Part shown: in pieces, positions 8,978-18,740 of the stretch | How the letters are laid out: every line of letters begins with the position of its first letter | Numbering within the stretch: position 1 is the stretch's first letter | NCBI RefSeq assembly: GCF_029871245.1 | Contig: NZ_SSON01000052.1 | Coordinates: 1 to 64,000, forward strand | Length of the DNA: 64,000 nt | From: Pseudomonas sp. BN102 | Lineage (GTDB): Bacteria; Pseudomonadota; Gammaproteobacteria; Pseudomonadales; Pseudomonadaceae | Direction of reading: 5' to 3' | Notes under the pieces: model-generated | The model's database searches: none | Told to the model about the DNA's origin: nothing | The model's input: only the letters and a program-made list of their open reading frames with translations | Program-made: the position numbers and the translations under genes

Positions 8978-10084
8978 TCAGAAGTCGGCATCGACGGCCA
9001 GCAGCTGCACGCCGAGATAGAGCTCCACGAGGTCGTTCAGCCGGGTCACGTCCTTGCCGCTCAGCTCGGCGATCCGCTCCATGCGGTAACGCAGGCTGTT
9101 GCGGTGGATGCCCAGGGCGTCGGCGCAGGCCTGGGGCTGGCCGTCATGCTCGCACCAGCTGCGCAGCGTGCGCATCAGCTGGCCGTTGCTGTCGCGGGAC
9201 TGGATCTCCAGGAGCGGCGCCAGGAGTTCGCCGATCGCATCTTCCTCGCGGTGGGTCCAGAGCAAGGTATGCAGGCGGCAGCGGGCCAAGGAAAGGTGCT
9301 GGCGGTCCGGCTTCACCGCTTGCCCGTAGGCCAGCAACTCGGCGACCCGGTGGCAGCCCCGGCGCAAGCCGTGGACATCGTCGGCGGGCACCCCCGAGGC
9401 GATACGCGCCACCTTCCAGCCATGGTTCTTCAGCCGTTCGATGAGGCGCAGCGGGTCGATACCCGGGTTCGACGGGCAGCACCAGAGCACGGTGTGGGAC
9501 GACGGCATGATGCACCAGCTGTCCGCATAGCGCGCACCCAGCCACTCGGCCAGGGTCGCCGCGGAGGGGCCTTCGCCTATGTCGATCAGGTAGGGCGTGC
9601 GTCCCAGATTGGGCTTCAGGCCCAGCTGCTGGGCTTCGTCGATCAGCCGCTGGGAGCCGCCGGTCTCCCCGAGCAACACCGCCAGCAGGTCGTCGCTGCG
9701 TTGCTTGCGCCACTGCCGCTCGGCCTGCATGTGGCTCTGGTCCACCAGCATCTCGGCGGTCATTCGCACAAGTTCGGCGTAGGTACGCAGGGTCTGGGGC
9801 TCGCCCGAGATGCCGAGCACGCCGATCAGTTCGTCGTCGTGCATCAGCGGCAGATTGATGCCCGGCAGCACCCCCTTGAGGTTGCGCGCGGCCTGCTCGT
9901 CGATCTCGACGATGCGCCGGTTGGCCAGCACCAGTTGGGCGCCTTCGTGGCGGGTGTTGATGCGATTCTTCTCGCCGCTGCCGAGGATCAGCCCCTGGCT
10001 GTCCATGACGTTCACGTTGTACGGCAGGATCGCCATCGTGCGGTCGACGATGTCCTGGGCGAGCTGGTGGGTGAGTTCGAACAT
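8978..10084 (-). CDS. cdaR: Sugar diacid utilisation regulator CdaR
   Basis: This 368-residue regulator has an N-terminal sugar-diacid-recognition domain (LAQDIVDRTMAILPYNVNVMDSQG, and GILGISGEPQ-like GVLGISGEP), a central GGDEF-like region and a C-terminal PucR-type helix-turn-helix (ALGIHRNSLRYRMERIAELSG). CdaR proteins activate glucarate, galactarate and glycerate catabolism, with glycerate as a known type of signal. It is divergent from pyruvate kinase and upstream of glycerate kinase, both likely targets. Inverted repeats sharing CTTGTTCAAA flank it on both sides. Confidence 0.92.
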   Translation of the reverse strand: MFELTHQLAQDIVDRTMAILPYNVNVMDSQGLILGSGEKNRINTRHEGAQLVLANRRIVEIDEQAARNLKGVLPGINLPLMHDDELIGVLGISGEPQTLRTYAELVRMTAEMLVDQSHMQAERQWRKQRSDDLLAVLLGETGGSQRLIDEAQQLGLKPNLGRTPYLIDIGEGPSAATLAEWLGARYADSWCIMPSSHTVLWCCPSNPGIDPLRLIERLKNHGWKVARIASGVPADDVHGLRRGCHRVAELLAYGQAVKPDRQHLSLARCRLHTLLWTHREEDAIGELLAPLLEIQSRDSNGQLMRTLRSWCEHDGQPQACADALGIHRNSLRYRMERIAELSGKDVTRLNDLVELYLGVQLLAVDADF

Positions 10085-10105
10085 GCGGGCGGATCCAGGT
10101 GACGG

Positions 10106-10128
10106 ACTTGTTCAAACATACAACAAGT
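10106..10128. promoter_or_regulatory. Inverted repeat in the cdaR-pyk intergenic region
   Basis: ACTTGTT, nine bases, AACAAGT. The left arm continues as TTCAAA, matching the palindrome at 8923-8946. A further AACAAGTCCTG-like half site precedes the MFS gene near 12285. These are candidate CdaR sites. Confidence 0.5.
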
Positions 10129-10224
10129 CTTCCGGAGCGTTGTCATTCCGCCCAAATGATCCACCATGCCTGCGCCATAGACTCCCTGGGGACCCACCAC
10201 CCCGACCGCCAACAGGAAGTCGTC

Positions 10225-11676
10225 ATGCGCAAACGCCGAACCAAGATCGTCGCCACCATTGGCCCCGCCAGCAGCAGCCCGGAAGTGATAGAGCGGATGA
10301 TCCTCGCCGGGATGGATGTCGCCCGGCTCAACTTCTCCCACGGCTCGCCGGAAGAGCACATCACCCGTGCGCAGCTGATTCGCGAGACCGCCGCCCGCCA
10401 TGGCCGCCATGTCGCCCTGCTGGGCGATCTGCAGGGGCCGAAGATCCGCATTGCCAAATTCAGCGGCAAACGCATCCAGCTGACCGTGGGCGACCGCTTC
10501 AGCCTGTCGGTCAGCCACCCGCTGGCGGAAGGCAACCAGGAGGTGGTGGGCATCGACTACCCCGAACTGGTAGGCGACTGCCAGGTGGGCGACGAGCTGC
10601 TGCTGGACGATGGCCGCGTGGTAATGCTGGTGGAGGCGAAATCCGCCGACGCCCTGCATTGCCGCGTGCTGGTGGGCGGGCCGCTGTCCGACCACAAGGG
10701 CATCAACCGCCGCGGCGGCGGCCTGACCGCTCCCGCGCTGACCGACAAGGACAAAGCCGACATCCGCCTCGCCGCCGCCATGGGCCTCGACTACCTGGCG
10801 GTATCCTTCCCCCGCGACGCCGCCGACATGGAGTACGCCCGGAGGCTACGCGACGAGGCCGGCAGCGACGCCTGGCTGATCGCCAAGATCGAGCGTGCCG
10901 AAGCCGTGGCCTGCGACGAAACCCTGGATCGGCTGATCGAGGCCTGCGATGGCGTGATGGTCGCCCGTGGCGACCTTGGCGTGGAGATCGGCGACGCCGA
11001 GCTGGTGGGCATCCAGAAGAAGATCATTCTTCACGCGCGCCAGCACGACAAGGCGGTGATAGTCGCCACCCAGATGATGGAATCCATGATCGGCAGCCCC
11101 ATGCCGACCCGCGCGGAGGTGTCGGATGTCGCCAACGCGGTGCTGGACTGCGCCGATGCCGTGATGCTCTCGGCCGAAAGCGCGGCCGGCAGCTACCCGG
11201 TGGAGGCCGTCGAGGCCATGGCGCGCATCTGCGTCGGTGCCGAGAAACACCCCATCAGCGAAAAGTCCGGCCACCGCCTGGGCAACCGCTTCGTTCGCTG
11301 CGACGAGAGCATCGCCTTGGCAGCCATGTACGCCGCCAACCACTTCCAGGATGTGAAAGCCATCATCGCCCTCACTGAAAGTGGCTACACGCCGCTGGTG
11401 ATGTCACGCATCCGCTCCGCCGTGCCCATCTTCGCCCTCTCGCCCCACGCTTCCACCCAGGCCCGCACCTGCCTCCTGCGCGGGGTGTATCCGGTGCCCT
11501 TCGACCCGTCCGCCCACGCGCCCAATGGAGTCAGCCGCGCCGCCGTGGAAGCCCTGGTGGAGCGCGGCCTGCTCGGCGCCGGCGACTGGCTGGTGCTGAC
11601 CAAGGGCGACAGCTACAGCGCTTCCGGCGGCACCAATGGCATGAAGCTGCTGCAGGTCGGCCAACCCATCCTCTGA
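10225..11676 (+). CDS. pyk: Pyruvate kinase
   Basis: This 483-residue enzyme converts phosphoenolpyruvate and ADP to pyruvate and ATP. Its landmarks are RRTKIVATIGPASSSPE, MDVARLNFSHG, LLGDLQGPKIR, the B-domain, GLDYLAVSFPR, LIAKIERAEA, the metal/substrate loop DGVMVARGDLGVE, ATQMMESMI and DAVMLSAESAAG. The ATG at 10225 starts the conserved N-terminus and is preceded by AGGAAG. It begins a + strand set of pyk, a 47-residue ORF, an enolase fragment and an MFS carrier. Its place beside cdaR and glycerate kinase suggests a dedicated isoenzyme for glycerate or aldarate growth, in addition to housekeeping copies elsewhere. Confidence 0.95.
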   Translation: MRKRRTKIVATIGPASSSPEVIERMILAGMDVARLNFSHGSPEEHITRAQLIRETAARHGRHVALLGDLQGPKIRIAKFSGKRIQLTVGDRFSLSVSHPLAEGNQEVVGIDYPELVGDCQVGDELLLDDGRVVMLVEAKSADALHCRVLVGGPLSDHKGINRRGGGLTAPALTDKDKADIRLAAAMGLDYLAVSFPRDAADMEYARRLRDEAGSDAWLIAKIERAEAVACDETLDRLIEACDGVMVARGDLGVEIGDAELVGIQKKIILHARQHDKAVIVATQMMESMIGSPMPTRAEVSDVANAVLDCADAVMLSAESAAGSYPVEAVEAMARICVGAEKHPISEKSGHRLGNRFVRCDESIALAAMYAANHFQDVKAIIALTESGYTPLVMSRIRSAVPIFALSPHASTQARTCLLRGVYPVPFDPSAHAPNGVSRAAVEALVERGLLGAGDWLVLTKGDSYSASGGTNGMKLLQVGQPIL

Positions 11677-11691
11677 ATCCGGAGCCCAGCG

Positions 11692-12143
<452 letters not shown>

Positions 12144-12151
12144 CCATCCGT

Positions 12152-12183
12152 CCCGGCGCGCTGTACGGCGCCGGGGCTTTTTT
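12152..12183 (+). terminator. Intrinsic terminator after the pyk/enolase-fragment set
   Basis: Stem CCCGGCGC/GCGCCGGG with an 8-base loop, then GC and six T residues. It lies 9 bases after the enolase fragment stop and separates it from the MFS gene. Confidence 0.85.
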
Positions 12184-12310
12184 GTGCAAAAGCACAGTTT
12201 TCGCCGGGTAAAGGCGTGCAAATACCCGATGACCACGCCGACTCGCTTCAACCAAGCTGTCGCCCCAGCGAACCCCCATAAGAACAACAAGTCCTGAGGA
12301 ACCGATCGAC

Positions 12311-13633
12311 ATGAATCCCTCGACCCACGAAGCCGGTGCACTGGACGGCAACAGCGTCTACCGCCGCATCACCCTGCATCTGATCCCCTTCATCTTCATC
12401 TGCTACCTGTTCAACTACCTGGACCGCGTCAACGTCGGCTTCGCCAAGCTGCAGATGCTCGACGCGCTGAAATTCAGCGAGACCGTCTACGGCCTCGGCG
12501 CCGGCATCTTCTTCATCGGCTATGTACTCTGCGGCCTGCCCAGCAACCTGGCGCTGAGCCGCTTCGGCCCACGGCGCTGGATCGGCGTGATGATGATCGC
12601 CTGGGGCACCCTCTCCACTTGCCTGCTGTTCGTCACCACCCCGACCCAGTTCTATGCGCTGCGCCTGCTCACCGGCGCCGCCGAGGCCGGCTTCTTCCCC
12701 GGCATCGTGCTCTACCTTTCGCAGTGGTATCCGAGTCATCGCCGTGGCCGGATCATGGCGCTGTTCATGTCCGCCATTCCCGTCTCCGGCCTGCTGGGCG
12801 GCCCCTTCTCCGGCTGGATCCTCAACCATTTCGCAGTCGGCCAGGGTGGCCTCGCCGCCTGGCAGTGGATGTTCCTGATCCAGGGGCTGCCGACTGTGGT
12901 GCTTGGCCTTCTGGCCTTCATGCTGCTGTGCGACAAGGTCGGCGATGCCCGCTGGCTGTCGCCTCGGGAGCGCCAGCTGGTCGCGTCGGACATTGCCGCC
13001 GATGAGCGCGCCCGGCCGCAAGTAGAGAAAACCTCCATCGGCGCCATTCTCACCATGCCCTTCATCTGGGTGCTGGGGTTCATCTACTTCTGCATCCAGG
13101 CCGGGGTCTACGCCATCAACTTCTGGCTGCCCTCGATCATCAAGGGGCTAGGCTTCAGCGACGCCCTGGTGATCGGCTGGATCAGCGCCATCCCCTACTT
13201 GCTGGCGGGTGTGTTCATGGTGCTGGTCGGCCGCTCGGCGGACCTGCACAACGAACGGCGCTGGCACCTGGTGGTGCCGATGCTGATGGGCGCCGGCGGG
13301 CTGATCATCGCCGCCAACTTCGCCGGCACCCCGGCCATCGCCATTCTCGGCCTGACCATCGCCACCATGGGCGCCCTCACCGGCCTGCCAATGTTCTGGC
13401 CGCTGCCCACCGCCTTCCTCAGCGCCAGCGTGGCGGCCGGAGGCCTGGCCCTGATCAACTCGATTGGCCAGATGGCCGGTTTTCTCAGCCCCTACATCGT
13501 CGGCTGGATCAAGGACCAGACCGGTTCCACCGATGTCGCGCTCTACTCCCTCGCCGGCCTGACCGTGGTCGGCGCCATCGTGGCCCTGCGCGTCAGCCGC
13601 AACACCGCGACCGAGGCCGCAGAGGCCGCCTGA
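12311..13633 (+). CDS. MFS transporter, anion:cation symporter type
   Basis: This 440-residue, 12-helix carrier resembles the anion:cation symporter branch (tartrate, glucarate, phthalate, hexuronate carriers). Signs are the N-terminal LIPFIFICYLFNYLDRVNVGFAKLQM, the A-like motif GLPSNLALSRFGPRRWIGVMM, RLLTGAAEAGFFPGIVLYLSQWYPS, and a second-half INSIGQMAGFLSPYIVGWIKD. The start follows a GAGGAACC ribosome site. Given cdaR, glycerate kinase and pyruvate kinase alongside, import of glycerate, tartrate or an aldarate is the likely role. The exact substrate cannot be read. Confidence 0.88.
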   Translation: MNPSTHEAGALDGNSVYRRITLHLIPFIFICYLFNYLDRVNVGFAKLQMLDALKFSETVYGLGAGIFFIGYVLCGLPSNLALSRFGPRRWIGVMMIAWGTLSTCLLFVTTPTQFYALRLLTGAAEAGFFPGIVLYLSQWYPSHRRGRIMALFMSAIPVSGLLGGPFSGWILNHFAVGQGGLAAWQWMFLIQGLPTVVLGLLAFMLLCDKVGDARWLSPRERQLVASDIAADERARPQVEKTSIGAILTMPFIWVLGFIYFCIQAGVYAINFWLPSIIKGLGFSDALVIGWISAIPYLLAGVFMVLVGRSADLHNERRWHLVVPMLMGAGGLIIAANFAGTPAIAILGLTIATMGALTGLPMFWPLPTAFLSASVAAGGLALINSIGQMAGFLSPYIVGWIKDQTGSTDVALYSLAGLTVVGAIVALRVSRNTATEAAEAA

Positions 13634-13644
13634 GTCGAAGCCGC

Positions 13645-13674
13645 GGCGGAGAACCTGTTCCCGGGTTCTCCGCC
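13645..13674 (+). terminator. Intrinsic terminator after the MFS gene
   Basis: Stem GGCGGAGAACC/GGTTCTCCGCC with an 8-base loop, followed by TTTCCTTCCT. Confidence 0.7.
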
Positions 13675-13900
13675 TTTCCTTCCTGGGCTTCAGGTGACGC
13701 CTCCATACACAGACGTTCGTCAGCCTGTGGACTGAGCCCACGGGATCACTGCACTGGCGCTTTTCCAGAGCTTGCAGCTTGCGTCAGGGGGCTACACTCA
13801 AAGTCGCCCTGCAACCGGGAGCGCCCTGCTACGCCAGTCGGGCGCTTCTCCCATGCCGCCCGATGTCCTCCGCGGCGTCCATCCCTAGGGAGGCACACTC

Positions 13901-14656
13901 ATGAAGATCGTAGTCATTGGGGGAACCGGCCTGGTCGGAACCCAGCTCTGCGCGAACCTGCGCCAACAGGGACATGATGTCCTCGCGGCCTCGCCGAAAT
14001 CGGGAGTCAACGCTGTCACCGGTGAAGGCCTGCAGAAGGCGCTTGAAGGTGCCGATGTCGTCGTCGACGTCGCGAACTCACCGTCGTTCGAGGATGCTGC
14101 CGTGCTGGACTTCTTCGAGAAATCCGGACGTAACCTCTCCGCTGCGGAAAAGGCCGCCGGGATCAGGCATCACGTTGCCCTCTCCGTCGTAGGCACTGAG
14201 CGGATGCTGGAAAGTGGCTACTTCCGGGCCAAGATGGCCCAGGAGAAGCTGATCAAGGAGTCGGGAGTTCCCTATTCCATCCTGCGGGCCACGCAGTTCT
14301 TCGAGTTCATCGGCGCCATCGCCCACTCCGGAACCCAGGGCGATACCGTTCGCCTGCCCGCGGCCTCACTGCAGCCGATCGCCTCGGCCGACGTCGCGGC
14401 GGCACTGGCGAAAATCGCCGAGCAACCACCCAGCAACCAGACGGTAGAGGTGGCTGGACCTGACCGGCAGCCGATCGCCTCGTTCGTCAGAGCCTACCTT
14501 CAGCACAACGGCGACCCGCGGGCGGTGATTTCGGACGCCCAGGCCACTTACTTTGGCGCACCGATCGACGATCGGTCGCTGACCCCCGGCGCCAATCCGC
14601 TCATCGGAACCAACCACTACGAGACCTGGCTCAAGAACTCCGCCCCTCCGCGCTGA
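13901..14656 (+). CDS. NmrA-like NAD(P)-binding SDR protein
   Basis: This 251-residue atypical short-chain dehydrogenase starts with the Rossmann motif MKIVVIGGTGLVG and contains VALSVVGTERM, YFRAKMAQEKLI and SILRATQFFEFI, as in NmrA/YtfG-type redox-sensing or quinone-reducing proteins. A GGGAGG ribosome site lies 9 bases upstream. It is followed 129 bases later by a secreted cupin on the same strand, probably the same transcript. Substrate is unknown. Confidence 0.82.
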   Translation: MKIVVIGGTGLVGTQLCANLRQQGHDVLAASPKSGVNAVTGEGLQKALEGADVVVDVANSPSFEDAAVLDFFEKSGRNLSAAEKAAGIRHHVALSVVGTERMLESGYFRAKMAQEKLIKESGVPYSILRATQFFEFIGAIAHSGTQGDTVRLPAASLQPIASADVAAALAKIAEQPPSNQTVEVAGPDRQPIASFVRAYLQHNGDPRAVISDAQATYFGAPIDDRSLTPGANPLIGTNHYETWLKNSAPPR

Positions 14657-14785
14657 CGGGCAGACCGATGAAGTGTCCCCGCCGACAGGTGGTGACCGCG
14701 ATTTGCGGATCGCCGCCTGCCAGCCCTCGACATCCCATTCGACGCAATCAGACGTATCCCAGGAACTCCAGATGAGGAGAGCCTC

Positions 14786-15196
14786 ATGCAAATCCATCAT
14801 CTCTTCGCCCTGCTTTCCCTGTTGTGCGCCGGGGTCGCCATGGCCCAGGACAAGCCTGCCACCCCGCCGCCCCCGGTCGTCGAGACCGTGATGGTCAAAC
14901 CGCTTCCCGAGTACCCCGGCAAGGAAGTGCTGATGATCACGGTGGAGTATCCGCCCGGTGGCGCCGATCCGGTTCATCGTCATGACGCGCATGGTTTCAT
15001 CTACGTACTCGAGGGCTCCGTCGTCATGGGCGTGGCCGGCGGCAAGGAGGTCACGCTGATGCCCGGAGAGAGCTTCCATGAAGGTCCGGAAGACGTGCAC
15101 ACCGTTGGGCGCAACGCCAGCAAGGAGAAGCCCGCCAAGTTCCTGGTGTTCCTACTGAAGGATGTGAAAAAGCCCCCGCTGATTCCGGTGAATTGA
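14786..15196 (+). CDS. Secreted cupin-domain protein
   Basis: A 136-residue protein with a clear signal peptide (MQIHHLFALLSLLCAGVAMA). The single cupin barrel has the first metal motif as DPVHRHDAHGFIYVLEG and the second in MPGESFHEGPEDVHTV, giving plausible His/Glu metal ligands. Small periplasmic cupins of this type often accompany oxidoreductases, and here one follows an NmrA-like gene. Enzyme activity is unknown. Confidence 0.85.
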   Translation: MQIHHLFALLSLLCAGVAMAQDKPATPPPPVVETVMVKPLPEYPGKEVLMITVEYPPGGADPVHRHDAHGFIYVLEGSVVMGVAGGKEVTLMPGESFHEGPEDVHTVGRNASKEKPAKFLVFLLKDVKKPPLIPVN

Positions 15197-15381
15197 CTGG
15201 AGCCACCGGGCCAGGAGGATGGTGGTCCAGGTCGAAGGCAGACGGTCCCGAACCTCTGCTTTCGGCTGCGGACTCAGCCGCTCGACCAGGAAAGACATGC
15301 TTTGCGGGGGAGTAGAAGACTCGCGCTCCGGGAAAGGAGACGAATCACGGACCTGGCCTGGCTAGACCACAGGCAAGCGAT

Positions 15382-16134
15382 TCAGAACGAGTGGCTGAGC
15401 ATCAAGCCACCGCCAGAGTCGGGGCTGGCATCGGAAAATCCTTTGAGGGCATACAGCTGGACCCTCCAGGACGGGCTGAGCCTTTGTGTCAGGAACAGGG
15501 TGAATTCCTGGATCTCATCGCCATCGGAGGTCACTTTCTGTCGCCAGTCATAGGCTGCGCCCGCGGAGGTTCCGGGCGCTAGCCCAGTCACGAAGCCGAG
15601 CGAAGCAAAAATCGGATCGTGGAGGTTGGTTTCCGAGGGATCGCCGAACTTCTTCCAGCCCAAAGTGGCGAAGCCGCTGACGGCACCGAAGGCCTGCGTG
15701 ACGTCGAACTGGGCGGAGAAGTCAGTCTTGCCGGTTCCGAGGCAGTTGTCTTCATCGGCCGTCGGTAGCTTGACCTTGCCGATCAGCTCCAGGATCAGCC
15801 CATCACCTCGACTGCCGTCCAACAGCGCGTAGTTCGCGCTCGCTACTGTGTCCCCCAGGCCCTTTTCAACGCTGCCGCAATCCCCTGGCAATGGTTCACC
15901 ATCCGGCCCCACCGAGGGGTTGGTGATGCGCAGGTACGGGATGGTCAACTTGTAGATCATGAGGCCGGTTTCGTACTTGGCGACCACCGGGACATACCAG
16001 GTCTCGCTGGTCGTCGGTGTCCCATATCTTCCCCGTGAGTAATCAAGCCCTGAAGAAACCGTGAGCGCATCGGCAAGGGTCGGCAAGGCCAGGGACGCCA
16101 GAAGGCCCGGCATGATCAGGCGAGCAGCTCTCAT
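15382..16134 (-). CDS. Outer-membrane beta-barrel 'transporter' family protein
   Basis: This 250-residue protein has a signal peptide (MRAARLIMPGLLASLALPTLADA), alternating-residue strands typical of small beta barrels (WYVPVVAKYETG; ASANYALLDGS; VSGFATLGWKKFG) and a C-terminal Phe (LMLSHSF), the outer-membrane insertion signal. It resembles the uncharacterised 'transporter' proteins related to the phenol-MetA family. It lies 181 bases downstream of the DUF5666 gene on the same strand and may be the third gene of that transcript. Confidence 0.75.
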   Translation of the reverse strand: MRAARLIMPGLLASLALPTLADALTVSSGLDYSRGRYGTPTTSETWYVPVVAKYETGLMIYKLTIPYLRITNPSVGPDGEPLPGDCGSVEKGLGDTVASANYALLDGSRGDGLILELIGKVKLPTADEDNCLGTGKTDFSAQFDVTQAFGAVSGFATLGWKKFGDPSETNLHDPIFASLGFVTGLAPGTSAGAAYDWRQKVTSDGDEIQEFTLFLTQRLSPSWRVQLYALKGFSDASPDSGGGLMLSHSF

Positions 16135-16315
16135 GTTTACCTCGTTGCAATCCGGACATCGAAGTTCACACCACGATCAAAGCCTTGGCCCTGGCGGAAA
16201 CTACAGGGAGCCCGGTTACCCGGTTCACGTCAGGACGCTGACCCTGCTTAGCTTAGCCGGCCAACTGCTGCCCGCTTGGGCATATGCCCGCCTGCAACAG
16301 CGCTGGATCACGCCT

Positions 16316-17842
16316 CTAGTGCTGCCCGGACCGATCCACCTTATCGACCCGCTCCACCCGTTCAACATGGTCTGGTCGCTCAACCTGCTCTGGTCGTTCG
16401 ACGCGTTCAGGCTTGTCCACCCTCTCGACACGCTCGACGCGTTCAACCCGCTCCGGTTTATCGATAGGGTCCGGCCGTTCGATTCGCTCGATTCTCTCGA
16501 TCCGCTCGACCCGCACACCGTTCTCGAAAATTTCGATCCGCTCCCGGGTTTCCAGGCGGTCACCGGAATCGCGTATTTCTATCCGCTCACGACGTTCCAG
16601 TTCACCGGTAGGGGATTCCACTCTGCGCTCGATTCGCTCCCGGGTCTCGCCATCGTCGCTCCGTTCGATTCTCTCCCGCGTCTCGCCATCGCTGCTGCGC
16701 TCGCGGGTCTCAGACTCGATGCCATCCCGACCGGAACCGCTATTCTCGTGTTCCTCGGTATCTTCCGTAGACGAGCCCTGGTGGCCGGAACCCTCGCGGA
16801 TGGAGGCCGCGGGCTGCTCCCGGGAGAATTCGATGCGCACGGCCCGGATTTCACGCCCCTTCTCAAACACGCCGGACACCCGGATGCGCTTGTCGACTGC
16901 AAGATCGGCAATCTGCCCGTCGAGATAGGACGTATCGCTGTCCACATGGGCCGTGAATCCGCCGAACTCGATGCGATTGCCCTTCTGTCCGCGCACCAGG
17001 CCTTCCACCAGCGCGTTACGCACCCGTCCGGCGAAGGGAATGCCAGGATCGCTCCGCGTCTGGACGACGTTCAGTTGCCTGCCATTCCAGGTGCCGCGCA
17101 CCAGGACCTCGCCGCTAGGCGCCAACGGCTTGCTGAGGGCCAGACCTTGCAGGTTACCGGGTCGCTCGATCGCACCAATGGCGCTGACCTGAGCCAGCTT
17201 CGGTGCCCGCTCGATCCGGCTGGCGACCACTTCGCCCAGGGCATTGCGCAATCCACTGACCCGTACCGGCTCACCGATGCGCAGACCTTCCGCCACACGG
17301 GCCCGTGCGGCAACGCGAACGGGCTGTCCCATCACTCGCATCGGAGCAGCGCCCGTTGCCACATCGGTGATCGGACCTTCATAGGCATGGAGGATCGCGA
17401 TGCTCCGCGCCTCGAGGCCGCGTGGCGATTTTCTCGCTTCTACCGCCACGACTTGGCCAATGGCCAATTGGTTGCTGCTGGCGGGTACGCCGTTCTCAGT
17501 CAGCGAAGCCTTGTCATCGAAGTGCACTTCCACGCCGTTCACGCAGATGGAGCCGAACCCGGTAATGGTTCCCACAATGCCCGTACCACCGATTCCACCT
17601 TCATCGGCAGGTGCACCGGTACCGCCCATTCCACCGTTGTTGGCTGGTGCGCCGGTGCCACCTATGCCGCCGTTATCGGCTGGTGCGCCCGTACCGCCGA
17701 TACCGCCAGTCGCAACGGCGCCCGTTCCTCCCATGCCGCCCGGCTCAAGGCAAACCGGTGCGGCGCTCAGCGTGGGAGAAGCCAGCAGCAACGGGCCGCA
17801 AAGGAAAGCGAAGGCACACAACAAGCGCGTGGCAGTGCTCAT
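16316..17842 (-). CDS. DUF5666 exported protein with GG-GGTG repeats and a charged repeat tail
   Basis: This 508-residue protein has four parts. Residues 1-27 are a signal peptide. Residues about 35-90 are Gly-rich repeats of GG(I/M)GGTGA. About 90-345 form tandem small beta domains of DUF5666 type (for example VGTITGFGSICVNGVEV, IGQVVAVEA, IRVSGVFEKGREIRAVRIE). Residues 346-508 are extremely charged, built on GETRERIER, RIERIER and ERVERVER units, and are likely helical or disordered. Start ATG overlaps the DUF6502 stop by 4 bases (ATGA), so the two are translationally coupled. Function is unknown; a cell-surface or periplasmic structural or ligand-binding role is a guess. Confidence 0.8.
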   Translation of the reverse strand: MSTATRLLCAFAFLCGPLLLASPTLSAAPVCLEPGGMGGTGAVATGGIGGTGAPADNGGIGGTGAPANNGGMGGTGAPADEGGIGGTGIVGTITGFGSICVNGVEVHFDDKASLTENGVPASSNQLAIGQVVAVEARKSPRGLEARSIAILHAYEGPITDVATGAAPMRVMGQPVRVAARARVAEGLRIGEPVRVSGLRNALGEVVASRIERAPKLAQVSAIGAIERPGNLQGLALSKPLAPSGEVLVRGTWNGRQLNVVQTRSDPGIPFAGRVRNALVEGLVRGQKGNRIEFGGFTAHVDSDTSYLDGQIADLAVDKRIRVSGVFEKGREIRAVRIEFSREQPAASIREGSGHQGSSTEDTEEHENSGSGRDGIESETRERSSDGETRERIERSDDGETRERIERRVESPTGELERRERIEIRDSGDRLETRERIEIFENGVRVERIERIERIERPDPIDKPERVERVERVERVDKPERVERPEQVERPDHVERVERVDKVDRSGQH

Positions 17843-18696
17843 GACGAACTGGCCGTTGTCGAGTCGTCGGGTACTTCTGGCGGATTGGATTCAGTGTAGA
17901 AATAAAGGCCGATGGTGATGCGCTGCCTGGCATCGGGAGGCGGAATGTCTCGTTCCTCCAACTCGGCTGCCAACTGGTTGAAGCCGATCAGCACCTGCAT
18001 GCCGTCTACCTTGACGGCTTCGCGCAATTGGTCGACAGCGGCGGCCGACAAGCTGTCGTAGTGGACACTGCGTTCGAAGAAAGGCGTCCCGTCTTCGGTC
18101 AGGTTGTGCACCGCGGCGCAGGCATGGTCGTGAAGGTTGTGCCGGAAATAGGCTGCCTTCTCGTCAAACCCCCGTTGCGGAATGAACGCCATCGTCTCCA
18201 GGTGGATCTGGTCCTGATCGTCCGTTCGCACAATGCCCAGACGCAGCCACTCGTCCAGCACGACGCGGGCACGGATATCCTTGCTGACCTGGGCCACCAG
18301 CCCATCGAACGAGCACTCGCCACCAACGCTGGCCAGGCGAGCCAGGGGCAGCGGCCGGCCGGGCTCCGCGCAGAACGGCGAGTTGTTCAGCCAGACACTG
18401 ACCAGGTGCGCCCCAAACGAAATATCCTCGGGCAGGACGGCCGCCCGCCCCGCCGCCATGGCCCGCAAGCGTCTGACGTCCTTGCGGTGCACCCCCGTCA
18501 GCAGGCTGATCCTGCTGTCGGTCGGCGGCTTGTCGTCGAGGCGAAACTCGCGCTCGGCGACATCAACGAATACCTCCTTGAGCAGATCGGCAAAGCTGGA
18601 ATAGGTGACCCCCTTCTTGAGCATCAGCCTCACCAATGGGCGCATGACGTGTTTCAGCGCCGGTAATAGAGACGGAGGCAAAGTGGGTAATTGCAT
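17839..18696 (-). CDS. DUF6502 family protein
   Basis: This 285-residue cytoplasmic protein has no signal peptide. The N-terminal half, including LVRLMLKKGVTYSSFADLLKEVFVDVAERE and SLLTGVHRKDVRRLRAM, looks like a helix-turn-helix region, matching the DUF6502 family, which often sits next to a DUF5666 gene. A regulatory or DNA-binding role is plausible but unproven. It starts the unit DUF6502-DUF5666-(barrel protein). The leader upstream of it (18741-18870) is almost duplicated upstream of the hendecad-repeat gene at 22111, tying the two loci together. Confidence 0.8.
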   Translation of the reverse strand: MQLPTLPPSLLPALKHVMRPLVRLMLKKGVTYSSFADLLKEVFVDVAEREFRLDDKPPTDSRISLLTGVHRKDVRRLRAMAAGRAAVLPEDISFGAHLVSVWLNNSPFCAEPGRPLPLARLASVGGECSFDGLVAQVSKDIRARVVLDEWLRLGIVRTDDQDQIHLETMAFIPQRGFDEKAAYFRHNLHDHACAAVHNLTEDGTPFFERSVHYDSLSAAAVDQLREAVKVDGMQVLIGFNQLAAELEERDIPPPDARQRITIGLYFYTESNPPEVPDDSTTASSS

Positions 18697-18740
18697 TCAA
18701 GGCATTCCTCAAGAACAGTACCGAGCGGGAAAGCTCTCTA

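Noticed and set aside
9104..10102. A 332-codon frame opposite cdaR
   Set aside because: Antisense of a well-conserved regulator; no domain.
16061..17899. A 612-codon frame on the + strand
   Set aside because: It is the antisense of the DUF5666 gene. Its composition follows from the GG-rich and ER-rich repeats on the other strand, and it has no recognisable domain.
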